A DNA stretch of 5,871 nucleotides from Planctomycetaceae bacterium. GTDB lineage: Bacteria > Planctomycetota > Planctomycetia > Pirellulales > Pirellulaceae. Positions 1 through 5,871 of this stretch are shown here, one piece after another. The stretch is taken from positions 1 through 5,871 of the forward strand of contig DNWZ01000476.1 in assembly GCA_003506095.1 (NCBI GenBank), read 5' to 3'. The notes below the pieces were generated by a model, which was given only the letters and a program-made list of their open reading frames with translations, did no database searches and had not been told where the DNA came from. Position 1 is the stretch's first letter. Each line of letters starts with the position of its first letter. The position numbers were made by a program, and so were the translations under genes.

Positions 1-1
1 C

Positions 2-328
2 GAGATGAAGCACGGCCCCATCGCGCTGGTCGACGCTCAAACGCCGAGCGTTTTTCTGGTGCCACCGGGAACCACCTATGAGAAGGTGATGTCGAACATG
101 GAAGAGGTCAAGGCAAGGGGCGGTCCGATCATTGCGATTGCCAGCCATGACGACCCGCGAGTAGAAGCGATTGCTGACGATGTGATTCATTTGCCCGCGG
201 CGCCGGAGTTTCTGCAGCCGATCGTGTCGGTCATACCGCTGCAGTTGCTGGCCTATCACATCGCGCTGCTGCGTGGTTGTGATGTTGATAAGCCACGTAA
301 CTTGGCGAAGAGTGTGACTGTTGAGTAA
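2..328 (+). CDS. glmS: Glutamine-fructose-6-phosphate aminotransferase (isomerizing), C-terminal end, 5' truncated
   Basis: This is the last 108 residues of GlmS, the cytoplasmic enzyme that makes glucosamine-6-phosphate from fructose-6-phosphate and glutamine, the first committed step to UDP-GlcNAc for peptidoglycan and other polysaccharides. The frame is open to the window edge (first whole codon 2-4, Glu), so the ATG at 5 is internal and not the start. The fragment opens with the E-x-KHGP-x-AL block of the second SIS (sugar isomerase) domain; the His codon at 11-13 corresponds to the catalytic His504 of the E. coli enzyme. It continues through an EEV-ARGG segment and the PLQLLAYH helix and ends in PRNLAKSVTVE, the same terminus as I recall for E. 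coli GlmS. The Lys codon at 308-310 corresponds to active-site Lys603. The C-terminus is intact. Identification is by motif recall and very sure; everything upstream is outside the window. Confidence 0.97.
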   Translation, partial: EMKHGPIALVDAQTPSVFLVPPGTTYEKVMSNMEEVKARGGPIIAIASHDDPRVEAIADDVIHLPAAPEFLQPIVSVIPLQLLAYHIALLRGCDVDKPRNLAKSVTVE

Positions 329-331
329 ATT

Positions 332-359
332 GGGGAATTCTCCCTACTGTTCGTTTTTT
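332..359 (+). terminator. Weak candidate terminator after glmS
   Basis: Four bases after the glmS stop codon a short stem can form: GGGA (333-336) and TCCC (341-344) around an ATTC loop, with one further G-T pair (332/345). A run of six T lies downstream at 354-359, about nine bases after the stem. The stem is short and the T run is not adjacent, so this is a poor intrinsic terminator at best. If it does not work, glmS could read through into the next two genes. Confidence 0.25.
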
Positions 360-374
360 GTCCGTCCGATTTTC

Positions 375-379
375 AGGGA
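375..379 (+). promoter_or_regulatory. Ribosome binding site deciding a GTG start
   Basis: AGGGA lies nine bases before the GTG at 389. It is the clearest Shine-Dalgarno-like sequence in the window; the other complete genes lack one. It supports both the reality of the small gene that follows and the choice of GTG as its start. Confidence 0.55.
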
Positions 380-388
380 TCCGTAACT

Positions 389-610
389 GTGACGACTCCT
401 TCAACCAAACGTAAGGCTGAGCCGAAGGCTCGCCAACCGCGTGTCGCTGGCCTGACGTACAGTGCTCGCAAGGCTTTGACCGTACATATTGGTGAAAAGG
501 CCGGGACCGAGATCGCGGATTTGATCCAGCAAATGGCAGCCGAGATCGAAGAATTGCGACGCACCAAGGTCAGCATCACACGAATTGTGCCCGGCGGCGA
601 ACCGCGATAG
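389..610 (+). CDS. Small basic protein of unknown function (73 aa) between glmS and epimerase gene
   Basis: I do not recognise the family. The protein starts at GTG, preceded by AGGGA at good spacing, and ends with TAG. Residues 1 to about 20 are rich in Lys, Arg, Pro and Thr and look disordered. Residues about 22-60 look like one or two amphipathic helices, with a heptad-like pattern in the segment running through IADLIQQMAAEIEELRR. The tail is short and ends in PGGEPR. There is no signal peptide, membrane segment or Cys. Such a layout suits a small cytoplasmic protein that dimerises or binds a partner or nucleic acid, but that is inference only. It begins 60 bp after glmS and stops 10 bp before the epimerase start, so translation of the pair is probably coupled or at least co-transcribed. 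Two opposite-strand open frames overlap it but have no start context and look like shadows. Real gene: fairly likely; function: unknown. Confidence 0.7.
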   Translation: MTTPSTKRKAEPKARQPRVAGLTYSARKALTVHIGEKAGTEIADLIQQMAAEIEELRRTKVSITRIVPGGEPR

Positions 611-620
611 TTTACGCCTC

Positions 621-1649
621 ATGAGCACTCATCTTGTCACCGGTACGGCCGGTTTTATTGGATCTCACTACGCGATGCGGCTGCTGCGCGGCGGCGAAAA
701 TGTGGTCGGTTTTGACTGCGTCAACGACTACTACAGCGTGTCGCTCAAACGCGACCGCCTGAAGCGAATCGCCCAGATCGCGGCTGAGCCCGGTTCGGGA
801 ACTTTCACGTTTGTCGAAGCGGATTTAGCGGACCAAGCGGCTGTCGATAAAGTCTTTGCGGACCACAAGTTCGATCGCGTTGTGCATTTGGCGGCACAGG
901 CCGGTGTGCGGTACAGCGTTACGCATCCACGAACTTATGTGCAGAGCAATTTGGTTGGCTTTATCAACATCCTGGAAGGTTGTCGTCATGCCAATGTAGC
1001 GCATTTGACGTATGCCAGCAGCAGCAGTGTTTACGGGGCCAACAAATCGATCCCTTTTGCTGTGACCGATAACGTCGATCACCCGCTGAGCCTCTATGCG
1101 GCGAGCAAAAAGGCGAACGAATTGATGGCTCATACCTACAGCCATTTGTATCAATTGCCGACCACGGGGCTGAGGTTCTTTACGGTCTATGGTCCTTGGG
1201 GCAGGCCCGACATGGCCTTGTTCTTGTTCACCAAAGCGATTCTGGAAGGGCGTGCGATTGACGTGTTCAATCATGGCCAAATGATGCGTGATTTCACTTA
1301 CATCGACGACATTGTCGAAGGTGTTTATCGAACAAGTGCCTCGATTGCGGCGCCAAATCCACAGTGGTCTGGCCAGACGCCGGATCCGTCAACCAGCGCC
1401 GCACCGTATCGGATTTACAACATCGGCAACAATCAACCGGTGAAACTCGAGCGGTTCATCGAAGTGATCGAGCAGGCGTTGGGGATCGAGGCAAAGAAAA
1501 ATTATTTGCCGATGCAGATGGGGGATGTCGTAGAGACCTACGCGGATATCGATGCGCTGTCGCAAGCGGTCGGTTTCCGCCCCAACACGCCGATCGAAAC
1601 CGGGGTGCAGCGTTTTGTCGATTGGTATCGCGATTACTACGCATGTTGA
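621..1649 (+). CDS. UDP-glucuronate 4-epimerase-type NAD-dependent sugar epimerase
   Basis: A 342-residue member of the extended short-chain dehydrogenase family, normal length for UDP-glucuronate 4-epimerases, which interconvert UDP-glucuronate and UDP-galacturonate in the cytoplasm using tightly bound NAD. The Rossmann motif GTAGFIG is at 8-14, directly after the start, and Asp32 ends beta-2 where NAD ribose is bound. The NDYYSVSLKRDRL block (35-47) and HLAAQAGVRYS (89-99) are typical of this subgroup. The SSSSVYG segment (133-139) carries the catalytic Ser/Thr, and the YxxxK pair is Tyr159/Lys163. GPWGRPDMA (191-199), RDFTYIDDIVEG (223-234) and the Pro-rich loop before YRIYNIGN (263-270) also fit the subgroup. 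The ATG at 621 is chosen over a TTG at 585 because the first beta strand begins at once after it and the TTG would overlap the preceding gene. No clear ribosome binding site is seen. Its likely role is supplying UDP-galacturonate for envelope or exopolysaccharide. Epimerase class is sure; exact substrate is inferred. Confidence 0.93.
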   Translation: MSTHLVTGTAGFIGSHYAMRLLRGGENVVGFDCVNDYYSVSLKRDRLKRIAQIAAEPGSGTFTFVEADLADQAAVDKVFADHKFDRVVHLAAQAGVRYSVTHPRTYVQSNLVGFINILEGCRHANVAHLTYASSSSVYGANKSIPFAVTDNVDHPLSLYAASKKANELMAHTYSHLYQLPTTGLRFFTVYGPWGRPDMALFLFTKAILEGRAIDVFNHGQMMRDFTYIDDIVEGVYRTSASIAAPNPQWSGQTPDPSTSAAPYRIYNIGNNQPVKLERFIEVIEQALGIEAKKNYLPMQMGDVVETYADIDALSQAVGFRPNTPIETGVQRFVDWYRDYYAC

Positions 1650-1744
1650 GCTGTGGGCACGGTTTCCGTCCGCCATTGGCAAGCGTGTGGCGCAGCAACT
1701 TCTGGTAGCGAGCGGATACCGCAGTGAGCGGGTGAAGGTCAGCC

Positions 1745-1777
1745 TGTAACGATTGTAACAGCAGCACTTGTTGTAAC
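1745..1777 (+). repeat. Three TGTAAC direct repeats in intergenic region
   Basis: TGTAAC occurs at 1745-1750, 1754-1759 and 1772-1777, that is at offsets of 9 and 18 bases. The second and third copies share a longer core, TTGTAAC followed by A or T and then GC. A related TTGTGAC follows at 1793-1799 and TTGTAAG at 1816-1822. The cluster lies about 160-190 bp before the TolC-family gene, a plausible place for a regulator binding site, but no known operator is recognised and the match could be chance. Confidence 0.4.
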
Positions 1778-1778
1778 T

Positions 1779-1792
1779 GCGACGAATGTCGC
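1779..1792 (+). other. Small perfect hairpin in intergenic region
   Basis: GCGAC (1779-1783) and GTCGC (1788-1792) form a five-pair stem around a GAAT loop, directly after the third TGTAAC copy. GAAT resembles but is not a GNRA tetraloop. No T run follows, so it is not a normal intrinsic terminator. It could also be chance in GC-rich DNA. Confidence 0.35.
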
Positions 1793-1837
1793 TTGTGACG
1801 GTTGAGATGGTTGGTTTGTAAGGCCGATGACAGTTGT

Positions 1838-1861
1838 GCCGCGAGTTCTGATGTTCGCGGC
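1838..1861 (+). other. GC-rich stem-loop between epimerase and TolC-family genes
   Basis: GCCGCGA (1838-1844) and TCGCGGC (1855-1861) are perfect inverted repeats of seven bases. Two G-T wobble pairs can extend the stem inward, giving about nine pairs around a six-base loop (1847-1852). It is the strongest secondary structure I can see in the 288-bp gap. Only a TTT follows (1865-1867), so it is either a poor terminator for the upstream epimerase transcript or a leader element of the gene starting at 1938. The rest of the gap, 1650-1937, shows no believable gene or readable promoter. Confidence 0.45.
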
Positions 1862-1937
1862 CGCTTTGGTCGTTCGGCTCGCATGGGTCGTGATGACGAA
1901 AGTGGTTATCGCGAGCCCAAAAGACGAGCCGTAGCAC

Positions 1938-4148
1938 ATGTTGATCGATAAGTTTGCCCGCAAGTCGTCGTTGAATAAAGCTGCCCGTGCATCGCTGGCG
2001 TTGGGCACTCTGTTGTCCAGCGGATGTGGCATGATCAACAAAGTCGCGCCGGGACCCGGGCCTCACGATACGCGCACCTCGTACCATGACACCGTTGGGA
2101 TGCAGATTTCGTATCCCGATGTTCGCGACTGTGCAAACGAGGTCACTGCTGCGGCACGCGGTAGCGCGTCGCCGTTGGTCGCCGAAGACCCCGCGAAACT
2201 GCCGACGTTTGACATGACTTTGGCCGAAGCGGTTCAAATGGCGGTGCGGCAAAGTCCCGTCGTCCGAGAGCTCGGCGGCACACTTGTCACTCAGCCGGTG
2301 TTCTCGCAAACGATCTTCGATCCGTCGCTGGCACATGCGAATCCGCAACAGGGTGTCGAAGCGGCGCTTTCGGCGTTTGATACCCAGTTTTCGGGGCAGT
2401 TGTTTTGGAACAAGCAGGATCGACCAGGCAACATCGCTGGCTTTGGCGCGCTGTTTCAGCCCCCAGTCTTTCAGGGCACGACATCGACGTACCAAACCGA
2501 ACTCAGCAAGCGGACCGCACAAGGCGCACAATTTTCTCTTCGTCATGTGACGCTCTATGACCGCAATAACAGTCCGGTCCGAGAATTCTCGAGCGATTTC
2601 ACAGGCTGGGTCGAAGCCGAATGGCGTCAACCGTTGATGCGAGGTGCGGGCACGGAGTTTAACCGGATCGCAGGCCCTAGCGGAATCGTCGGACAGTACA
2701 ACGGCGTGTTGATCGCTCGGGTGAACGAAGAGGTGGCTCTAGCCGACTTCGAAGCGGCCGTGATTCGCCTGGTCAACGACGTCGAACAAGCGTATTGGGA
2801 ATTGAGTGCAAACTATCGCGTGTTGGAAGCGTCACTGAGAGGACGCGAGGCGGCGTTGCAAACCTTTCAGTATCAAGAAGTGCGTTTAAAGGTTGGTGCG
2901 GGCCGCAGCGACGAAGAGGCCCAGGCCCAGTCGCAGTTCTACCAATTTCAAGCTCAGGTCGAGCAAGCGTTGTCAGGCCAGCAAGGTTTGTACGCTTCCG
3001 AACAACGATTGCGATACTTGTTGGGGATGCCGCCAGCAGACGGCCGTCTGATCAAACCGATCACGGAACCGAATGATATTCGTGTTGTTTTTGACTGGGA
3101 AAGCGCGCTGACCCAAGCGTTGCAACGACGTGTTGAGATTCGTCGTCAACGGTTTAACCTTAAGCGTCGTGAAATGGAATTGATCGCCGCGCGGCTGAAT
3201 CGCCGCCCGCAACTCGATTTCCTGGGCAATTATCGATGGCGTGGATTGGGCGATAATCTCATTGGTAGCAGTGGCGGCCAGCTCGACAACCTGTTTTCGG
3301 AAATCACTGGAGGTGATTACCAGGAATGGCAAGCAGGGATGGAGTTGACCTTTCCGGTCGGTTTGCGAGCGGCAAGCAATGCGGTGGCTCACGCACGATT
3401 GGCGATTAATCGCGAACAGGCTTTGTTGAACGAAACCGAACTGCGAATCAGCCACTCGCTATCCGATGCGGTTCGACGAATCGGGTTGACGCACAGCTTG
3501 TTGGAAACCAACTACAACGGCTTCTTGGCGGATCTTCGTCAAGTCGACGTCTTGCGACGACGCTATCGCGACGGAACGGACAATATCAACTTCCTGTTGC
3601 AAGCTCAGCGGCAGGTGGTGACCAGCGAGATTCAGTTTTATCGCTCGTTGCAAGATTACAACCTCGCGATTCGCGACTTGCATCGGGAGAAAGGTTCGTT
3701 GTTGGCATACAGCGGTGTGACTTTGGCCGAAGGGCCATGGGCATCGGGCGCTTATCGAGACGCTTATGAGTTAGGGCGATTCCTCAATACACGTCCCAAC
3801 CCCGACGCGGTGTCGGTTCCCGCCCCTGTTTCTTCGGGACCTTTTGATCCGTCGCAACCGCAATCGACCAGTGGCGGCGTATCGGTGGTGCCTAGCGGGA
3901 TGATGATCGAGCAAGAGGTGATTCTGCCTGGATCGTTGCAGGGCCCGATCGAACCTGTCCCTGCACCGGCTTCACAGACGCAGTCAATGCTGCCGTCATC
4001 ATCCAATGTCTTAAACCCAATGCACGCTCTACCATCCGGGGAAACGATCACGGCGGAACCTTTCCAGTGGACACCTACCACAGTGTTCAGCCCGATTCAC
4101 GTTTCAACATCCAGCGAAATGCGTCAAGCGACGGCGACTCAGCCGTAA
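1938..4148 (+). CDS. TolC-family outer-membrane channel lipoprotein (planctomycete type)
   Basis: A 736-residue outer-membrane efflux protein, longer than the usual 420-500 residues of the TolC/OprM family. An in-frame TAG six bases upstream fixes the ATG. The N-terminus has basic residues, a short hydrophobic stretch and LLSSGC, making Cys30 the likely lipidated residue; Ser at -3 makes this an imperfect lipobox. Residues about 92-112 (TLAEAVQMAVRQSP) match the family's first helix. Residues about 147-235 look like barrel strands ending in the EWRQPLMRGAG motif. Helical repeats at about 263-365 and 480-593 are the two pseudo-symmetric coiled-coil halves, with a second barrel segment at about 425-476. 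Residues from about 617 to the end are Pro/Ser/Thr/Gln-rich and probably disordered. Such proteins form trimeric channels that work with an adaptor and an inner-membrane pump or a secretion ATPase; neither is in the window, so the cargo is unknown. No clear ribosome binding site is visible. Confidence 0.92.
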   Translation: MLIDKFARKSSLNKAARASLALGTLLSSGCGMINKVAPGPGPHDTRTSYHDTVGMQISYPDVRDCANEVTAAARGSASPLVAEDPAKLPTFDMTLAEAVQMAVRQSPVVRELGGTLVTQPVFSQTIFDPSLAHANPQQGVEAALSAFDTQFSGQLFWNKQDRPGNIAGFGALFQPPVFQGTTSTYQTELSKRTAQGAQFSLRHVTLYDRNNSPVREFSSDFTGWVEAEWRQPLMRGAGTEFNRIAGPSGIVGQYNGVLIARVNEEVALADFEAAVIRLVNDVEQAYWELSANYRVLEASLRGREAALQTFQYQEVRLKVGAGRSDEEAQAQSQFYQFQAQVEQALSGQQGLYASEQRLRYLLGMPPADGRLIKPITEPNDIRVVFDWESALTQALQRRVEIRRQRFNLKRREMELIAARLNRRPQLDFLGNYRWRGLGDNLIGSSGGQLDNLFSEITGGDYQEWQAGMELTFPVGLRAASNAVAHARLAINREQALLNETELRISHSLSDAVRRIGLTHSLLETNYNGFLADLRQVDVLRRRYRDGTDNINFLLQAQRQVVTSEIQFYRSLQDYNLAIRDLHREKGSLLAYSGVTLAEGPWASGAYRDAYELGRFLNTRPNPDAVSVPAPVSSGPFDPSQPQSTSGGVSVVPSGMMIEQEVILPGSLQGPIEPVPAPASQTQSMLPSSSNVLNPMHALPSGETITAEPFQWTPTTVFSPIHVSTSSEMRQATATQP

Positions 4149-4182
4149 ACGTCTAGAAGTCTGTCTCGCCAGGTTATGCGAC

Positions 4183-4956
4183 TCATGGCTGACCGGCTTT
4201 TTCACCTGCCAGCTCTTGCTCCGCAATTTCCAACGCGTGAGCGTAGCGTTGATAAGAAAGTTGCAACCCAAGCTGTTTGGCAACATCGCAAGCCGCCGCA
4301 AGCGTTGGCACGCGATACTTCGCCGCAGCGGGGACGCTCCGTCGCATCGCTCCGGCGCGAAAAGCGGCCAGCGCCGCTAATAAGTTTCCCTCTGCGGCCA
4401 AACATTTTCCTTGGATCAATCGTGCCGGCGCGATGAATGCATCCATCTCATAACAAGGAATCAAGTCATCACACGCTTCCTTGTACATTTCCAAGTCAAA
4501 CAACGCCTCTGCAACCACCAACCGAAACGCGTGCTTTTCGGGATCGCGTGCTAAGCGTGCACGGCAAACCTCTAGGCGTCGATTCGCCCAATCGGTTTGC
4601 GATCTCGTAAGTTCACGCTGGATCTCAGGTGTATTGAGCCGCGCCGCAAGTTCGGCAACTTCACGCATTTGTTGCATCGATCGGGCGAGCACCGCCTCTT
4701 CATACTGCCACAACACCCGCTCGTCATTCTTGAACAACTGCAGCGCATCCTTCAGCACTCGCTTGGCTTCCAGTGGCCGGTCTTCGGCGCGATGCAATGC
4801 GGCCAATTCTAGATAAAGCTCGACCTCAACCGCATTTTCGCGAATCAGTTGCTCAAGCTGCTGGCGACGGCCCGGCGTCGCCCGAGACGCTCGCTGTGGA
4901 TCGCCGGTTGTCGTGCTTTCACCAGCGGTCTCAGTTTGATCCGCAGAAGAGGCCAT
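4183..4956 (-). CDS. TPR-like helical repeat protein of unknown specific role (257 aa)
   Basis: This is a soluble, mostly helical protein with no signal peptide or membrane segment. Residues 1-30 are Ser/Thr-rich and likely disordered. Residues about 46-79 fit a tetratricopeptide repeat, with the small and hydrophobic positions in LYLELAALHRAEDRPLEAKRVL and in the following helix. Two further repeats fit residues about 143-176 (VAEALFDLEMYKEACDDL) and 177-210 (ARLIQGKCLAAEGNLLAALAAF). TPRs are protein-binding scaffolds, so the partner and task cannot be told. The ATG at 4956 is chosen; a TTG at 4986 would add ten residues but has no ribosome binding site, and a stop lies just beyond it at 5005-5007. 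It lies 121 bp downstream of the beta-propeller gene on the same strand, so the two may form one transcript, and it converges on the TolC-family gene with 34 bp between stop codons. TPR assignment is fairly sure; function is not. Confidence 0.8.
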   Translation of the reverse strand: MASSADQTETAGESTTTGDPQRASRATPGRRQQLEQLIRENAVEVELYLELAALHRAEDRPLEAKRVLKDALQLFKNDERVLWQYEEAVLARSMQQMREVAELAARLNTPEIQRELTRSQTDWANRRLEVCRARLARDPEKHAFRLVVAEALFDLEMYKEACDDLIPCYEMDAFIAPARLIQGKCLAAEGNLLAALAAFRAGAMRRSVPAAAKYRVPTLAAACDVAKQLGLQLSYQRYAHALEIAEQELAGEKAGQP

Positions 4957-5026
4957 GAGAAATGCTTTAGAGGAGACCGGCAACAAGAAGGCGGAAGGCG
5001 ATCCTTACCACCTGCAACTCGTCATT

Positions 5027-5038
5027 GTCACCGGTGAC
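5027..5038. repeat. 12-bp perfect palindrome in the gap between beta-propeller and TPR genes
   Basis: GTCACCGGTGAC reads the same on both strands. It lies in the 121-bp non-coding gap, about 70 bp upstream of the TPR gene start. A dimeric regulator could bind such a site, or it could be a short RNA hairpin, but about one perfect 12-bp palindrome is expected by chance in a window of this size, so the site carries little weight alone. Confidence 0.35.
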
Positions 5039-5077
5039 TACGCCGTCGTCAAACGCTTGGATCGCCACCGCGGCCCA

Positions 5078-5871
5078 TCAAGTCGCCTTGTCCAGTGGCA
5101 AACAAACCAGTTCGTCGCCAATGCGGATCAACAGTTTGCCGCCTCCGACCGCCGGACTGGCTCCGACACTGCCACCCAGATCGATCCTTCCCAACTCGCG
5201 ATATTCGTTGGAAGACGCCAAAACGGTCGCTACGCCTTCGAGCGTGATCACCAACAACTTGTCGCCAACGATAATCGGCGAAGCGCCAAAATTACCGCCC
5301 AAACGCTTGCTCCAGACGACCGCGCCGTCGGGCAAATGGACCCGCGACACGATGCCATTGTCGGCGATCATCATCAAGTAATCGCCATCGACCGCACACG
5401 TCGGGACATAGGACGCGGCGCGATCGATTCGAAACGCTTCTTTCGCCGCTTCGCCAGCCGTATTGGGGATCTTCACGGCGACTAAAATATTGCCGCCACC
5501 GCCGCTGCCACAAGTCGCGATCGCCAAGTCACCGACGATCAACGGCGAACCGACGCTGCGTTTGTCCAGCACCGGAACTTCCCAAAGCTTCTCGCCGGTC
5601 TTCGCATCGATGCCGAAGATCCCGTTACCGGTCCCAGCGCCGATCACCTGGACCAGCCCAGACGGCGACTGGTAAACCGCTGGCAATCCGTAATTGGTGC
5701 GAGTCGCCTTAAGTGGCGTCTCCCAAAGATCGGCACCGGTTTTCGCGTCGACAGCGATCATTCGCTCATGCGCCGGTTTTTGCCCCGGTTCCAATTGCTC
5801 GGCCTGTTGCGAGTCGTACAACAACACCATCGATCCGGCGACGCGTGGCGAGGTGCTGAACCCATGGTCGC
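5078..5871 (-). CDS. PQQ-like beta-propeller repeat protein, C-terminal part (N-terminus outside window)
   Basis: The last 263 residues are visible; the frame stays open to the right edge, so the ATG at 5830 is internal. The fragment holds several propeller blades. The clearest are MIAVDAKTGADLWETPL (residues 37-53 of the visible part) and IFGIDAKTGEKLWEVPVL (84-101), each with the D-x-x-TG-x-x-LW signature of PQQ-type repeats. A degenerate third has PDGAVVW (180-186), and a final pair has GASPIIVGDKLLVI and GASPAVGGGKLLIRI. Such blades form BamB-like or quinoprotein-like propellers, usually in the periplasm or outside the cell. No catalytic residues for a quinoprotein dehydrogenase can be identified here, so a binding or scaffolding role is as likely as an enzyme. 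The Gly-rich loop at about 121-126 is a surface loop between blades. It is followed on the same strand by the TPR gene. Family: sure. Function: not determinable without the missing N-terminus. Confidence 0.9.
   Translation of the reverse strand, partial: DHGFSTSPRVAGSMVLLYDSQQAEQLEPGQKPAHERMIAVDAKTGADLWETPLKATRTNYGLPAVYQSPSGLVQVIGAGTGNGIFGIDAKTGEKLWEVPVLDKRSVGSPLIVGDLAIATCGSGGGGNILVAVKIPNTAGEAAKEAFRIDRAASYVPTCAVDGDYLMMIADNGIVSRVHLPDGAVVWSKRLGGNFGASPIIVGDKLLVITLEGVATVLASSNEYRELGRIDLGGSVGASPAVGGGKLLIRIGDELVCLPLDKAT

Noticed and set aside
585..620. A 5' extension of the epimerase gene to a TTG start
   Set aside because: It would add 12 residues ahead of the Rossmann strand that normally opens the protein, overlap the preceding gene by 26 bases, and has no ribosome binding site.
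825..1280. A 151-codon minus-strand open frame inside the epimerase gene
   Set aside because: It lies wholly opposite the conserved epimerase motifs and has no family resemblance.
1552..1749. A 65-codon plus-strand frame running from the epimerase end into the gap
   Set aside because: About half lies in another frame of the epimerase gene, the product has no features, and no ribosome binding site precedes it.
1866..1894. A possible promoter (TTGGTC with a hexamer 17 bases on) before the TolC-family gene
   Set aside because: The downstream hexamer, CGTGAT, does not resemble a -10 box, and no better pair was found.
1389..2630. A 413-codon open frame on the minus strand spanning the end of the epimerase gene, the intergenic gap and the start of the TolC-family gene
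   Set aside because: Its translation is rich in Arg, Cys and His with no recognisable domain, and both ends lie over well-supported genes on the other strand. It is a long chance frame opposite GC-rich coding sequence.
4131..4146. A five-pair hairpin at the TolC stop codon, considered as a terminator
   Set aside because: Short stem, overlaps coding sequence, and no T run on either strand.
4957..4986. A 5' extension of the TPR gene to a TTG start
   Set aside because: No ribosome binding site; the ATG at 4956 is the simpler start. The added ten residues are not part of any repeat.
4955..5485. A 176-codon plus-strand open frame over the end of the propeller gene and the gap beside it
   Set aside because: Most of it is antisense to clear PQQ-like repeats, and it shows no domain of its own.

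Overview
The window looks like part of a planctomycete chromosome, most likely a Rhodopirellula-type organism. This is inferred from moderate GC content by eye, start codons with little or no Shine-Dalgarno sequence, a planctomycete-style TolC-family lipoprotein, and a secreted-type PQQ-like beta-propeller gene next to a loosely conserved TPR gene. No database search was possible, so the taxon is a judgement.

Left part, plus strand (1-1649): the window opens inside the end of glmS (glucosamine-6-phosphate synthase). A 60-bp gap follows, then a small 73-codon gene of unknown function with a good ribosome binding site and a GTG start. Ten bases further on lies a complete UDP-glucuronate 4-epimerase-type gene. 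GlmS feeds UDP-GlcNAc synthesis and the epimerase makes UDP-galacturonate, so this half is about activated sugars for envelope or extracellular polysaccharide. The small gene and the epimerase are probably co-transcribed.

Middle (1650-1937): a 288-bp gap without a convincing gene. It holds three TGTAAC direct repeats, a short perfect hairpin, a stronger GC-rich stem-loop at 1838-1861, and a weak pair of alternative pairings just before the next start codon. It probably ends the epimerase transcript and carries the promoter or leader of the next gene, but no clear promoter could be read.

Plus strand (1938-4148): a complete 736-residue TolC-family outer-membrane channel protein. It has a lipoprotein-like N-terminus, two structurally repeated coiled-coil halves and an unusual Pro/Ser/Thr-rich C-terminal tail of about 120 residues. 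No periplasmic adaptor or inner-membrane pump is in view.

Right part, minus strand (4183-5871): two genes converge on the TolC gene. A PQQ-like beta-propeller protein runs in from beyond the right edge. It is followed, after 121 bp, by a 257-residue TPR-like protein whose stop lies only 34 bp from the TolC stop. No mobile element, CRISPR array, tRNA or rRNA was seen. I found no strong sign of a novel multi-gene system; the most interesting items are the small unknown gene and the structured intergenic region.
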